64,000 nucleotides of DNA from Persicaria tinctoria (taxonomy: Eukaryota; Streptophyta; Magnoliopsida; Caryophyllales; Polygonaceae). The stretch's first letter is position 1. Every line of letters begins with the position of its first letter. The stretch spans positions 12,609,001 to 12,673,000 of the forward strand of contig JBANSL010000019.1 in assembly GCA_037127255.1 (NCBI GenBank), given 5' to 3'. Position numbers and translations under genes: made by a program. This document shows, piece by piece, positions 62,571 to 64,000 of this stretch. Under the pieces are notes generated by a model. The model saw only the letters and a list, made by a program, of their open reading frames with translations. It was not told where the DNA came from and did not search any database.

Positions 62571-63290
62571 TAAATGGCAAATCACAATTTTGATGAACTT
62601 GTTTGTATTTGGCATACCATTTGGGAAACTAGGAATGAACTTATCTTTAGACACAAACAACCTTCCGATAAGATTAATATTCTTAGGAGAATCAATCATA
62701 TTCTCCATGATTGGAGAGAAGGATTAGGCCGTCCAAAAAAGGCCACTGCTACAAAAACCAAAAGGGTCACTGCTAGATGGAGGAGGCCTCCTAGTACTAT
62801 CTACAAAATTAATGTAGATGGTTCTGTCAACCTTTCTAGTAAGAGCCAGATAGGTGGGATCATTAGGGATTCCTCTTGCTCCGCCTCCACACCAAGGATT
62901 CCGAGGGTCATATTATTGATGTTTTTTCAAGGATATGTATGAAAGCTCAGTCATCCAAATGGAGGCGTCAGCTGTCTTGATGGGGTTACAGAGAGCTAAG
63001 GAGAAAGGCTTTTTGAAGATTATTTTGGAATGTGACAACCAAGTTTTGGTTAGGTCGGTAAAGCAGCAGCAAAGTCCGAGATGGGAAGTCATGAGACACG
63101 TTGAAGACATTTCTACTCTTCTCTCAAAGTTTGAAATGGCAGAGATCCATCATATTTATAGAGAAGCCAACATGTCGGCAGATTACATTGCTAGGAATGG
63201 AATTATTTGTAACTTACAGTCTATTCCCTTTCATAGGGAGTTTTGTAACATCATCCTTCAGGATGATCCTGGAGCTACGCTACTCTTATA
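62571..63290 (+). pseudogene. LINE RNase H domain, sense 3' segment of the same LINE
   Basis: Begins MANHNFDELVCIWHTIWE, identical to the inverted copy at 57255 downward, and continues IYKINVDGSVN (RNase H strand 1), LECDNQVLVRSV and EIHHIYREANMSADYIAR (late RNase H block). The frame is broken by a 29-bp insertion at about 62875-62903 between two GATTCC copies and by a frameshift around 62960. Ends TAG at about 63288-63290, followed by a short 3' UTR and poly(A). Confidence 0.85.
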
Positions 63291-63318
63291 GTAGCAACTC
63301 CGTTTGTTTGCCTACTGT

Positions 63319-63341
63319 AAAAAAAAAAAAAAAAAAAAAAA
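63319..63341 (+). other. LINE poly(A) tail
   Basis: A-run of about 22, 30 bp after the RNase H stop codon. Confidence 0.85.

Positions 63342-64000
<659 letters not shown>

Larger units (their letters stand above)
56961..63341. mobile_element. L1-type LINE with inverted 5' part, probable twin-primed insertion
   Basis: The minus-strand part (62570 down to 56961) runs 5' leader, ORF1, ORF2 endonuclease, RT, zinc domain and the start of RNase H. The adjoining plus-strand part (62571-63341) runs from just before RNase H to the poly(A). The last ~295 bp of the inverted part (56961-57255) are nearly identical to 62571-62865. Antisense segment then sense 3' segment with poly(A) is the layout of twin priming. 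No TSD was found by eye. Confidence 0.75.

Overview
The window is nuclear DNA of a flowering plant, probably a eudicot. Evidence: AT-rich intergenic DNA, a 14-exon cohesin gene with GT-AG introns, a plant-specific INDETERMINATE-DOMAIN-like gene, retroelements primed by initiator-Met tRNA (TGGTATCAGAG), Stowaway, CACTA, hAT, Mutator-like and Helitron elements, and a decayed piece of plastid 23S rDNA. No species is assigned. I see no operon, CRISPR array, phage or other prokaryotic system.

Only two genes look like working host genes. One is a small coiled-coil protein related to the C-terminal half of SHOOT GRAVITROPISM 5/IDD15 (8292-8831, +). The other is an alpha-kleisin cohesin subunit of the RAD21/SYN2 type (28502-32075, -; 14 exons, about 707 codons, all junctions read by eye and in frame), with E2F-like sites just upstream.

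Layout. 1-2750: Ty1/copia element with reverse transcriptase deleted. 4.5-5.7 kb: Helitron-like end and a tandem array. 6.6-7.0 kb: plastid rDNA insertion. 8.3-8.8 kb: IDD-like gene. 9.8-21.2 kb: Stowaway MITEs, SINEs, an inverted TRIM compound with its own target-site duplication (TSD), a CACTA element, a solo copia LTR and a hAT MITE. 21.4-23.9 kb: Mutator-like element with 0.54-kb inverted arms carrying a nested Helitron. 24.3-27.6 kb: 5'-truncated LINE with a nested 2-kb solo LTR. 28.5-32.3 kb: cohesin gene. 32.4-35.4 kb: three long-TIR MITE-like elements. 36.7-40.7 kb: two related inverted-repeat elements bounded by microsatellites. 42.4-50.5 kb: complete but disabled Ty3/Gypsy element with TSD CACCA. 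51.5-54.2 kb: non-autonomous LTR element sharing the distal LTR part of that Gypsy element. 55.6-56.8 kb: LINE fragments. 57.0-63.3 kb: L1-type LINE whose layout fits a twin-primed 5' inversion, with an unusual intact 522-codon ORF directly before ORF2.

The genes do not form a pathway; the two host genes sit in a nested transposon landscape. The best leads are structural: the inverted TRIM unit, the twin-primed LINE and its unrecognised first ORF, the microsatellite-bounded element pair, and the LTR sharing between a Gypsy element and a pol-less neighbour. All boundaries, exon junctions and TSDs were read by eye, without alignment software or database search.
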